64,000 bases of DNA. It comes from Paenibacillus agricola. Lineage in GTDB: Bacteria > Bacillota > Bacilli > Paenibacillales > NBRC-103111. A program made the position numbers and the translations under genes. Below the pieces are notes generated by a model, which saw only the letters and a program-made list of their open reading frames with translations, did no database searches and was not told where the DNA came from. Numbering within the stretch: position 1 is the stretch's first letter; every line of letters starts with the position of its first letter. The stretch is taken from assembly GCF_011440305.1 (NCBI RefSeq), contig NZ_JAAOIW010000007.1:320076-384075 (forward strand), given 5' to 3'. Of the stretch, positions 1-8,049 are shown piece after piece.

Positions 1-760
1 TGTAGTGGTACGTATACGTCCCACCTACCGCTGTATCTAGTGTGGTTCCCAAGTTCATCGTATTGCTAACCGTCACCACGATACGGCTCGTTAAATTTCC
101 ATCGATATTATCCAATGCCGTTGCGCCCGCATCCGTGTAACCGGCTCCATGGGTCAGGCTAACCCTCGGATTTCCGTTCAATGTTATTACCGGCAGCGTG
201 ATATCCGGTATGGCTACTACTACACTTCGCGTTACTTCTGCAGCCGCATTGCCTGCCGTATCACTTACATTGTAGTGGAACGTATACGTCCCTGCTACCG
301 CTGTATCTAGTGTGGTTCCCAAGTTCATCGTATTGCTAACCGTCACCACGATACGGCTCGTTAAATCTCCATCGATATTATCCAATGCCGTTGCACCCGC
401 ATCCATGTAACTGGCTCCATGGGTCAAGTTTACCGTTGCATTTCCGTTCAATGTTATTACCGGCAACGTGATATCCGGTATGGCTACTACTACACTTCGC
501 GTTACTTCTGCAGCCGCATTGCCTGCCGTATCACTTACATTGTAGTGGTACGTATACGTCCCACCTACCGCTGTATCTAGCGTGGTTCCCAAGTTCATCG
601 TATTGCTAACCGTCACCACGATACGGCTCGTTAAATCTCCGTCGATATTATCCAATGCCGTTGCGCCCGCATCCGTGTAACTGGCTCCAGGGGTCAGGTT
701 AACCCTCGGATTTCCTGTCAATGTAATGACCGGCAACGTGATGTCCGGTGCCGATTTTAC
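1..760 (-). repeat. 270-bp coding tandem repeat (about 2.7 units visible)
   Basis: The string CGTATACGTC recurs at 11, 281 and 551, giving a period of exactly 270 bp (90 codons). Units differ at only a few positions, for example Thr/Arg at NATVNL versus NPRVNL. The array continues beyond the left edge. Confidence 0.9.
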
Positions 761-2227
761 TGTTAAAGTATAGGTGACCTTCGTTATTCTATCCTGTGCT
801 GTAACAATGACCTTCTTGCCTGTTGTCAAAGTTGTAGCTGGGGTTACTCCGTCAGCATCGTAAACTTCAAATATTGCATTCGCTGCAGGCGTGATCGCTG
901 TCTTCAATGCAGCTAGCGTCGTTGCATATGGAATGTCCGTTATGGTTTCATTCATTGTTCTGCCTGTACTAATGGTTCCAATTACCGAGGTTAACGTTGC
1001 AGCCGTACTCATCCATTTCGCGTAAAGTGTCTTACTCAATGTTATCGTAAATGTCTCTGCCGCCAAATAGGTTATACCGCTTCCGTCTGCTAATGTGTTC
1101 CATCCTGCAAATGAGTAGCCCGAATTGATTAAACCGCCTGTATTCCCATAAACGCTTACAGTTGCTCTCTTCAAGTAGGTGCTGCTGTCGAATGGTGTGA
1201 CCCCTTCGGTGTTTCCATTGCCGTCATAGGTCACATAGATTTGTACACCTTGTAAAGTGGGATATCCGTTATTTCGCAATGCATTTATTGCCCATCTGCC
1301 CGACAAGTCCCAACCTGCATCGGTATATGTGGTTATTTGCTTCATTTCTGAGGATGTTTTACCAGTACCTTTTCCTGTATCTACCTGCCTTGTTGTATTC
1401 TTGTCGTAGAAGCTGTTGTTCACTGTTCCAACACTGTTACCTCCTACCAAGCCGCCTATATCGGATGTCCCACTCACTCTTCCTGTGGCATAGCTTTTGC
1501 TGATTATATAAGCATTTGATCCTACCAAGCCACCTACATTGTATGTTCCACTCACACTTCCTGTGGCATAGCTGTTACTGATGGCTTCTTGACTATATCC
1601 GGCCAAGCCGCCCACTTCGGATGTCCCGCTCACACTTACTGCCGCGTAGCTGTTCACGATTGTACTCAGGTTTAGTCCCACTATACCGCCAGAGTTTGCT
1701 TTTCCGGTAACACTCCCTGTGACGGAGCTGTTGCTGATTGTTCCCTGGTTATTTCCCACCAAGCCGCCTGTTATTGCTCTACCTTTGACAGAAATATTTT
1801 CAAGAATTATATTTTTCATCTCACTATAAGCAATTATTGCGAATAGACCTACATTATCCGTTGTGGTTCTATTAATCTTTAGATTCATGATTTTAAAACC
1901 ATTACCGTCCAAGTTTCCTATAAATATTCCTGACCCGTTGCCGCCAGTATTACCTATAGGTGCCCAGCCTGACCCGGTTGAATAAGTACTCAAATCAATA
2001 TCTGCTATCAGCTTGTAGTTATTGTCACCATCTTGTAAATGATTCCTGAGCTCATTGAGCTGAGCAGCAGTTGCAATTTGATAAGGATCAGCTATGGTAC
2101 CTGTTCCTCCAGCGAAAGCTACCGCTGCATACACTTTATCTCCCCCAATAAGCAGCCCATTCAATCCACCTAATACCATCAATATCACTAAGATGATAGA
2201 CATTCCTTTTTTTAAATTAAAACGCAT
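1..2227 (-). CDS. Secreted repetitive surface protein (GLUG, InlB-type and DUF5011-like repeats), 3' end outside window
   Basis: The frame is open from the ATG at 2227 to the window edge (742 codons). A GGAGG lies 7 bases before the ATG. Residues 1-36 form a signal peptide with a hydrophobic stretch ending near VYA. Next come about five GLUG-type motifs (pattern GGLVG..., NSYATGSVSG), then an InlB/Flg_new-type repeat (YDGNGNTEGV ... AGWNT ... LYAKW). At least three 90-residue DUF5011/HYR-like Ig domains follow, containing DITLPVITL, GASYTDAGATALDNIDG and YNVSDTAGNAA. The Ig repeats are almost identical at DNA level with a 270-bp period, which implies recent expansion or homogenisation. Proteins of this build are exported adhesins or cell-wall proteins, often ending in SLH domains, but the C-terminus is not visible here. 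Function is inferred only from the domains. Confidence 0.85.
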   Translation of the reverse strand, partial: MRFNLKKGMSIILVILMVLGGLNGLLIGGDKVYAAVAFAGGTGTIADPYQIATAAQLNELRNHLQDGDNNYKLIADIDLSTYSTGSGWAPIGNTGGNGSGIFIGNLDGNGFKIMNLKINRTTTDNVGLFAIIAYSEMKNIILENISVKGRAITGGLVGNNQGTISNSSVTGSVTGKANSGGIVGLNLSTIVNSYAAVSVSGTSEVGGLAGYSQEAISNSYATGSVSGTYNVGGLVGSNAYIISKSYATGRVSGTSDIGGLVGGNSVGTVNNSFYDKNTTRQVDTGKGTGKTSSEMKQITTYTDAGWDLSGRWAINALRNNGYPTLQGVQIYVTYDGNGNTEGVTPFDSSTYLKRATVSVYGNTGGLINSGYSFAGWNTLADGSGITYLAAETFTITLSKTLYAKWMSTAATLTSVIGTISTGRTMNETITDIPYATTLAALKTAITPAANAIFEVYDADGVTPATTLTTGKKVIVTAQDRITKVTYTLTVKSAPDITLPVITLTGNPRVNLTPGASYTDAGATALDNIDGDLTSRIVVTVSNTMNLGTTLDTAVGGTYTYHYNVSDTAGNAAAEVTRSVVVAIPDITLPVITLNGNATVNLTHGASYMDAGATALDNIDGDLTSRIVVTVSNTMNLGTTLDTAVAGTYTFHYNVSDTAGNAAAEVTRSVVVAIPDITLPVITLNGNPRVSLTHGAGYTDAGATALDNIDGNLTSRIVVTVSNTMNLGTTLDTAVGGTYTYHY

Positions 2228-2282
2228 TCCATTTCCTCCTTTAAATCTTCAACTTACTTATCTCAAAAGACCAAATTGTAAA

Positions 2283-2430
2283 AAAAAGAGCCCTCATTTC
2301 TACATTTATCGACAAATGTTCGCACGGAACCCAAGCAGTGGGCTTTATTGGAGAAGCACAACAATAAGGTCCCGCTGTGTTATAAAATTATTGCGCCTCC
2401 TAAATGAAAGGACCTACGCCTTATGACATC
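2283..2430 (-). promoter_or_regulatory. Structured 5' leader / candidate attenuator of the surface-protein gene
   Basis: Read on the minus strand, the segment before the surface-protein RBS holds several short hairpins: GGTCC pairing with GGACC, TTATTG with CAATAA, CCC(actgctt)GGG, GTTC(cgtgc)GAAC and CATTT(gtcgat)AAATG. A final GGGCT, able to pair with an upstream AGCCC, is followed at once by nine T residues at about 2279-2287. This is the layout of an intrinsic terminator placed before a start codon, as in riboswitches and attenuators. I do not recognise it as a known riboswitch class. The rest of 2431-2768 is AT-rich and shows nothing I can name. Confidence 0.35.
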
Positions 2431-2768
2431 ATGTAAATATAAAATCCCACCTAACCATCGATAAACAAAAAAAATTATACCTTCTAAGTATAATTCAATT
2501 AAAAGACCTTAAATAGATGATCTAATTCACTAGCAAAGCAGTATTTTCGCCATTTTCCGACACTCTTCCTCTAACTTACATGACTTAAGTCACGTCTGTA
2601 GTAATAAAAACAGTAAACATTTGTATGAATGGAATCATTACAGTTTCATAACTACCACATTCTTTAAATACTTCAACTGGAATTAATAAAAACGCTCTGA
2701 CGAACCTTTCATAAACTTTATCAGGGGACTTCTATTTGAGCTTGCGATATACAATTTAAAACGTATGA

Positions 2769-3581
2769 ATGATAACCTTCTATCCTATCGAAAAATTGGA
2801 AGCCCTAGCCGAGTTCCTAAGAATTGACCTGGACAGCATTCAGGTGTGGAGGGACAACTCCCTGACTATTGGAAGTGACGATACGATTAAGTATTACGTT
2901 ACAAAAGGAAAACGCAAATACGGCGAGCTATTAGGACGCCGTAGCGACTTGGGTATTGGGAAGGAAACGTTCCTCCCTAAGTTCTGGAAAGGATATTATT
3001 CCATAGACAGTCAAGGCAAAGAACTGTGGATCAGCTTCCAATTGTCCGAATTACTTGACCCTCGAAACGACTTCTTGTTTAAGCGTATTTTCGGTAGCGA
3101 TGAAAATCACGATGTCTTACTGGCTTTCCTCAATAGAACATTCGTGGAAGCCGGAAAGCCACAGTTGACGCAGATCATTCTGCTCAATCCCTATACAGAG
3201 AAAGATGCTCCTCTGGATAAGCAATCGATCCTGGATATTCGCGGCAAGACCGCAGCAGGTGAACTGATTAATGTAGAAATGCAGTTATTCAATAAATACG
3301 ACACCGAGAAGCGGACGCTGTTCTATTGGAGCAAGCTTTACAGCGGACAATTGCAGGAAGGCCAATCATACAGAGGCACGCCGGTTGTACGAGGACAGAC
3401 AAAAGTATCTACACGATGAAGGGTCCATGATTGAAGGAGCATTGGCAGAAGGGGAAAGAAAGCCATTGCGATGACCGTAGAGCTATTAGCACTTGTTGTT
3501 GAGACTTCTATTATCGCTATAGCCTCAGGACTGTCTGTTTCAGAAATTGAGTCTCTAAAGAAACCAAGCCTCGGGGGCAAC
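2769..3581 (+). pseudogene. Rpn-family (PD-(D/E)XK) recombination-promoting nuclease, scrambled copy
   Basis: An intact-looking 216-codon frame (2769-3419) contains the Rpn/PF12784 N-terminal signature from about residue 93: SELLDPRNDFLFKRIFGSDE, then LLAFLNRTF, LDIRGKTAAGELINVEMQ and KRTLFYWSKLYSGQLQEGQSY. It then leaves the family. The expected middle (normally ITINILDF...RYH...) is missing. The family's C-terminal tail resumes in another frame from about 3374 (EARRLYEDRQKYLHDEGSMI) and, after a second shift near 3460, continues as AIAMTVELLALVVETSIIA. So there is one internal deletion and two frame changes. The first 92 residues are not Rpn-like. They have no RBS and look like a remnant of another gene fused to Rpn where its start was lost (TTG at the usual ATG). 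Rpn proteins are nucleases linked to RecA-independent recombination. This copy is very unlikely to be functional. Confidence 0.8.
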
Positions 3582-3612
3582 TTACCACGCCCCGCAAGGC
3601 TTCATACCCAAA

Positions 3613-3664
3613 AAATTCGCCTCATTTATGGTAAGGTTCACCGTAACGAGGCTATCGACGAAAC
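3613..3664. repeat. rlmH-end-like palindromic repeat, copy B
   Basis: AATTCGCC ... CATTTATGGTAAGGTTC matches the rlmH 3' end with one mismatch in the 16-bp core. It continues as ACCGTAACGAGG and ends in CGACGAA, an imperfect inverse of the left arm. It lies just after the Rpn pseudogene. Confidence 0.65.
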
Positions 3665-3880
3665 TGCGCAGCTCCGCGGCATTGATGGTCATACGGAGTT
3701 CAATTTATTTTTCGATGTTTTTCTCCTATTTATTAATATTGATGTAGAATAAGGGAATGTTCAATCTTATTTCTTACTGTAGTTTGTTGTTAGTGAAATT
3801 TGGAAAGGATTAATAATACCTTATACCTTTCAAAATACTGAAGGGAAATTTGCTGTACGGTATCATTTAGGAGAACTGTT

Positions 3881-4927
3881 ATGTATAAATTAACAAAAGC
3901 CCAAGCTCAAACCATTGTTGATCGAATGATGAAGGATATCCCTTACAATCTTAATATTATGAATCATACTGGAATCATTATCGGCAGTGGAAATCCAAAA
4001 AGAATAGGCTCAGTCCACCATGGAGCCGTAAAGGCTATTCAACAGGGTCATACCATAGAAATATATGAAGATGAAGAGTTTGTCAAAAAGGGCATTAATG
4101 TGCCGATTGATTTGAATGGTGAAATTGTTGGGGTAGTTGGAATTAGTGGCGAGGTAGCTGAAACTAGACCCTTCGGTAACCTTTTAAAATCTGCTGTTAT
4201 TTTATTAATTAACCAAAGCATTGCTTCAGAAAAGGAAACTTCGAAGCACGGCTTAAAACAGGATTTTTTTCATCTTATGATTAACACCGATATCCACTAT
4301 ACGAACGAATTTATTCATCGTGCACTGCAATACGAGATTGAGCTCACCAAACCATCTCAAGTGCTCTATGTAGATTCACCTACTAAAATTTCTGAGTATG
4401 TAACTAACTGTGTATCGACTTTTAAAATATCAGCATATTCGCTATGTGTCGTCATTCAGGATGATAATCAACTGAACAGCATCATACAAGCGATTAGAAT
4501 GAAAAATACAAAAGCTTTTCTATCCGTTAGTAAATGGAATGACACCATCGCCGAGGGCTTCTTACAAGCCAAATCAGCCATGCGTATTTTAAAAGGGCTA
4601 AATATGGATGAACGGCTCATCTACTACTCCAATTGTGAGCTTACCGCAGATATGTTGACGTCACTAAAGAGTAGCACTCAAATTGATCATGCTTCACAAT
4701 TATTGAAACTAGACGAGGAAATGATTAATACACTGCAGATCTATCTAAACTGTAATCTAAATTTGAATGAAACGGCTAGTCAACTCATGATTCATCGCAA
4801 TACACTGAGTTACCGTTTAAATAAAATACATTCAATTACAGGTAAAGATCCAAAAAACCTATTAGATCGCATCGAGCTAATCTTCATGCTCATTCATCAT
4901 ATGAAATCAAGAGGAGGGAGTGATTAA
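3881..4927 (+). CDS. cdaR: CdaR-family sugar-diacid/glycerate utilisation regulator
   Basis: This is a 348-residue regulator with the two-part CdaR layout. Residues 4-135 form a sugar-diacid recognition domain (PF05651; LTKAQAQTIVDRMM, GIIIGSGNPKRIG, GEIVGVVGISGE). A central linker follows, then a PucR-type helix-turn-helix at about 285-340 (LNLNETASQLMIHRNTLSYR). The start is supported by AGGAG 8 bases upstream. In E. coli and Bacilli, CdaR relatives activate glucarate, galactarate or glycerate catabolic genes in response to the diacid or glycerate. Here it converges on a glycerate kinase and a GntP-type permease, so control of that pair is the natural inference. The ligand cannot be told from sequence. 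Confidence 0.88.
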   Translation: MYKLTKAQAQTIVDRMMKDIPYNLNIMNHTGIIIGSGNPKRIGSVHHGAVKAIQQGHTIEIYEDEEFVKKGINVPIDLNGEIVGVVGISGEVAETRPFGNLLKSAVILLINQSIASEKETSKHGLKQDFFHLMINTDIHYTNEFIHRALQYEIELTKPSQVLYVDSPTKISEYVTNCVSTFKISAYSLCVVIQDDNQLNSIIQAIRMKNTKAFLSVSKWNDTIAEGFLQAKSAMRILKGLNMDERLIYYSNCELTADMLTSLKSSTQIDHASQLLKLDEEMINTLQIYLNCNLNLNETASQLMIHRNTLSYRLNKIHSITGKDPKNLLDRIELIFMLIHHMKSRGGSD

Positions 4928-4939
4928 CTCCCGATCTCT

Positions 4940-4995
4940 CACACCACCTAGGGATTGGGACTTGAACCCAAGATAGCGCCCATGCTGGGCGCACC
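4940..4995 (-). other. Possible group II intron 5'-end fragment
   Basis: On the minus strand this reads GGTGCGCCCAGCATGGGCGC and, a little further on, TTGGGTTCAAGTCCCAATCC. GTGCGCCC-AGCATGGGC resembles the GUGCG start and first stem of bacterial group II introns. The second part could be mistaken for a tRNA T-arm, but no acceptor, D or anticodon arm is present. No maturase or domain V is visible, so it would be a relic. The call rests on remembered consensus only. Confidence 0.35.
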
Positions 4996-4997
4996 AT

Positions 4998-5039
4998 AAA
5001 AAGGATGCTCCCTTGTGCCTTGTGCGGGAGCATCCTTTT
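4998..5039. terminator. Bidirectional terminator between cdaR and glxK
   Basis: A 14-bp perfect stem AAAAGGATGCTCCC / GGGAGCATCCTTTT with a 13-nt loop has A/T tracts on both sides. It can serve the two converging genes. Confidence 0.85.
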
Positions 5040-5043
5040 GCTC

Positions 5044-6180
5044 TTATGCTAACAATCGAGCAACGCTCTCTGCTGTACGTGCCACATTCTCCTTACCATT
5101 AACCAATAAGGTTTCTAGATCTGCAGCTCCAGGAACTATTCCAAAGATAGCGTCAAAGCCATGTTCATATAAACTCTCTACATCCCTACCTATATGACCA
5201 GCTAAAGCAATTACCTTGATCTGCTCATTCACACTCTTCGCGACTTGTGCGACACCATATGGTGTTTTACCGAATTTAGTCTGAAAATCTATGCCACCTT
5301 CACCTGTGAAGCAATAGTCTACATTTTTCATTTTTGCTTCCAATTCGGTGTATTCAATAACGATTTCTACCCCTCTCTTCATTCGAGAGTTAGTAAAAGC
5401 TATTAATCCTGCACCCAGTCCACCTGCACCACCTGCACCAGGTACATTTGCGACTTCAATACCAAGTTGCTGCTCAACAATTTGACTAAAGTGTCTTAAA
5501 TTGGCATCCAATAACTCGACCATTTCAGGTGTTGCGCCCTTTTGCGGTCCAAATACTACAGAAGCTCCATGTTCACCACATAAAGGATTTGTTACGTCCG
5601 ATGCAATAATAATATTAATCTCTTTTAGTTGCGGAATGATGTTCGACGTTTCGATTTTATCTAGCTCGCCCAAAAATCCACCACCAAGCTGAAGCTCGTT
5701 TCCTTGCTTATCTAAAAATTTATAACCAAGAGCTTTAGCCATGCCTGTACCAGCATCGTTCGTTGCACTACCGCCAATACCTAGGATAATATCTGTAATG
5801 CCGTTCTCAATACATGCCTTAATCAATTCTCCTGTGCCTAAGGTAGTCGTAATTAATGGATTTTTGGTTTCTTTCGTAACATGATGTATACCACTAGCTG
5901 ATGCCATTTCAATGACAGCAGTTTTTCCGTCTCCCAAAATACCATAATGAGCTTGTACAGTAACACCAAGCGGTCCTGTTACTTCCTTTTGAATCAACAC
6001 TCCACCCGTTGCATCCACTAAAGACTGAACCGTACCTTCTCCACCATCTGCCATCGGTACATGAATAAATGATGCATCAGGTATAGCTCTTCTAATACCG
6101 ATCTCCATTGCTTCACATACTTCTTTAGCTGTCATACTTTCTTTAAAGGAGTCAGGTGCCACCATGAATAATTTCCCCAT
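5044..6180 (-). CDS. glxK: Glycerate kinase (GlxK/GarK family)
   Basis: This enzyme phosphorylates D-glycerate with ATP to a phosphoglycerate that enters glycolysis. Its 378 residues match the usual length of the family (PF02595). Family motifs run in order: APDSFKESMTAKEVCEAM at the N-terminus, PMADGGEGT near 45-53, GIGGSATNDAGTGMAKALG near 130-150, FGPQKGA, and GEGGIDFQTKFGKTPYGVA near 295-313. GGAGG precedes the ATG. It lies 19 bp downstream of the permease gene on the same strand, so the two very likely form an operon for uptake and phosphorylation of glycerate, with the CdaR-type gene converging from the other side. Confidence 0.95.
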   Translation of the reverse strand: MGKLFMVAPDSFKESMTAKEVCEAMEIGIRRAIPDASFIHVPMADGGEGTVQSLVDATGGVLIQKEVTGPLGVTVQAHYGILGDGKTAVIEMASASGIHHVTKETKNPLITTTLGTGELIKACIENGITDIILGIGGSATNDAGTGMAKALGYKFLDKQGNELQLGGGFLGELDKIETSNIIPQLKEINIIIASDVTNPLCGEHGASVVFGPQKGATPEMVELLDANLRHFSQIVEQQLGIEVANVPGAGGAGGLGAGLIAFTNSRMKRGVEIVIEYTELEAKMKNVDYCFTGEGGIDFQTKFGKTPYGVAQVAKSVNEQIKVIALAGHIGRDVESLYEHGFDAIFGIVPGAADLETLLVNGKENVARTAESVARLLA

Positions 6181-6199
6181 AATTCAATTCCCTCCGATT

Positions 6200-7501
6200 C
6201 TATAAGATAAATCCAAATAAAATGATCGCTACAATCGTCATCGTTAAACCGACTAAACACTCATAAAGTGCAACTTTCATACGATCTTTCATACTCATGC
6301 CCATCGCATTACGTGTAACGTGGAAATACGTACCATGTGGCAGATGATCAAGTACTGTAGCACTCGCATGTGTCATAACAGCAGCTGATAATGGCGTCAC
6401 ACCCGTATTCAAGATCGCACTTGAGAATGAACCTGTTGCAAGAATAACACCTGTTGATGTAGATGCTGTTGCTGCAGCCATTAACATACCTGCAATTGGT
6501 GCAAGGAATGTACCAGAAATACCTAATGCCTCTACAAGATTAACCACTTCAGTAGGTAAGGTAGAAGCTGTGATCAGACCACCAATTGCACCCGCACCAA
6601 TAATAATCAGAATCGTTGGTGTCATACGATTTAATCCGGCTGTACAATAACTCGTAATCTGTTTTGACTTTCCTAAAACTACAGAACCTAATAAACCGGC
6701 AAATGGCAAAATAAATAAGGAATCGATTTTGATCGCTTCAAGAAAATCTATATTTAAGATCGCACCAATCGGACTAACCATAAGTAGAACAATCGCAATG
6801 ACTGGAGCTATTAATGCTTTAGATAATGTAGGCAAATTCTCAACACTATTTTTTTCTAATTCTTTTGTGTCTTCATCTGTTATCTTTGTTCCCTTGTATT
6901 TTAAAGCTGATGCTAACAATACGGCTACAAGTAACCCGGAAATCGCAGGTACAATACCACCTAGCATCACCTGATTCACATCTAAATCAAATCCACCTGC
7001 TGCGGCAATTGTATTGGGATTGGGCGAAATAATGTTACCCGCTTTACCACCACCAGATAGCGCCACAAGAATTGCTATTTTAGAATAACCCATTTTATGA
7101 CCTACAGTAAGTGCGATTGGTGCAACGATTAAAACGGCTACTGGAATAAAAACACCTACCGCAGTAATGACCATTGTAGCTAAAGCTAGTGATAGCATTG
7201 CTTTTGTACCACCAAGTTTATCTACAATAACTTTGGCGATCGTCTCCGCAGCTCCGGATTCCATCATAACACCCGCAAAAACACCAGCTGCAATAATACG
7301 AATGACTGTTCCTTGAACACTTTGTGTACCCGAAATTAGAATGCTAAGAACCTCTGAGAAATTAGCTCCACCTATAAATCCTCCAACAATTGCTCCTAAA
7401 ATTAAGGCATACGTGGGAGCTTGTCTAAGCAAAATTAAAACGATTGCAAGAGCTAAACCAGCTAATGCTCCAATCCAGCTAATATCCATTCCTGCTGTCA
7501 T
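6200..7501 (-). CDS. GntP-family permease (probable glycerate/gluconate:H+ symporter)
   Basis: This 433-residue polytopic membrane protein has about 12 hydrophobic segments and GntP-type features: a long glycine-rich N-terminal hairpin (ALILGAIVGGFIGGANF), SGGGKAGNIISPNPNT near 150-165, and a C-terminal DHLPHGTYFHVTRNAM motif. Family members take up gluconate, glycerate or related hydroxy-acids with protons. The adjoining glycerate kinase suggests glycerate. The first ATG has AGGGG 10 bases upstream; an ATG four codons later is possible. It is the first gene of the pair. Confidence 0.88.
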   Translation of the reverse strand: MTAGMDISWIGALAGLALAIVLILLRQAPTYALILGAIVGGFIGGANFSEVLSILISGTQSVQGTVIRIIAAGVFAGVMMESGAAETIAKVIVDKLGGTKAMLSLALATMVITAVGVFIPVAVLIVAPIALTVGHKMGYSKIAILVALSGGGKAGNIISPNPNTIAAAGGFDLDVNQVMLGGIVPAISGLLVAVLLASALKYKGTKITDEDTKELEKNSVENLPTLSKALIAPVIAIVLLMVSPIGAILNIDFLEAIKIDSLFILPFAGLLGSVVLGKSKQITSYCTAGLNRMTPTILIIIGAGAIGGLITASTLPTEVVNLVEALGISGTFLAPIAGMLMAAATASTSTGVILATGSFSSAILNTGVTPLSAAVMTHASATVLDHLPHGTYFHVTRNAMGMSMKDRMKVALYECLVGLTMTIVAIILFGFIL

Positions 7502-7581
7502 ATTATGTCATCCCCTAGATGTTAGAATATGCTCTTATTTTATTGATTTTTTTCGTTAATCAATGTTTTGAACACGGTTTC

Positions 7582-7610
7582 ATTATAATTGTGAACTGCC
7601 TTTGCAACAA
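7582..7610 (-). promoter_or_regulatory. Promoter of the gntP-glxK operon
   Basis: On the minus strand, -35 TTGTTG (7605-7610), a 17-bp spacer and -10 TATAAT (7582-7587) sit about 80 bp before the permease start. This is a good sigma-A fit. The remaining non-coding sequence up to the chemoreceptor (to 8049) holds only the terminator listed next. Confidence 0.55.
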
Positions 7611-7966
7611 TTGATAAACCAACGAACATATCTGTGCATATGCACAAAAAAAAGATGTAGATAAACCTGCAAGATTGATTCTTGTTGGCTCCATCGCTAG
7701 AGCAATATGTTAACCAAAGCTCCATTTTCTATGTTAGCGGTTTAGCGGAATGTGATTAACTACAGAAACTACCCGTCTATAAGTTTCAATTACACCATTA
7801 CTCTATTAAAAGAATGAAAAACCACTCTAACGTAATAAAGTAGTTGGTGATTTCTCTATTGTTAATAATTAGGATTAAAATCAAGACAGCACCAGTCATC
7901 TATTTGAACTGGTTCTGCCCCCCTTCACTTTAAAAAATCTCATTTACTATTTCCAAAAAATAAAAC

Positions 7967-8000
7967 TAAGAGCGCTACCTAATTAGGTACGCGCTCTATA
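7967..8000 (-). terminator. Terminator of the NIT-type chemoreceptor gene
   Basis: On the minus strand the hairpin GAGCGCGTACCTAATTAGGT / AGCGCTC is followed by TTAGTTTTATTTTT. It lies 50 bp past the stop codon and resembles the hairpins at 10232 and 19262. Confidence 0.75.
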
Positions 8001-8049
8001 TCTTCAATATGATTATGATTTTTATCCACACAATTCCTATGACACCTTG

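Noticed and set aside
1-760. Regular repeats that might be a CRISPR array
   Set aside because: The period is 270 bp, is in frame, and encodes Ig-like domains; there are no unique spacers or cas genes.
2094-2426. 110-codon plus-strand frame opposite the surface-protein start
   Set aside because: It is the antisense of the signal peptide and leader; no RBS and low-complexity content.
4944-4975. T-arm-like sequence suggesting a tRNA gene
   Set aside because: No acceptor, D or anticodon arm can be built around it; an intron relic is the better, though weak, explanation.
7540-7725. 61-codon minus-strand frame
   Set aside because: It overlaps the gntP promoter, has no RBS and an odd composition.
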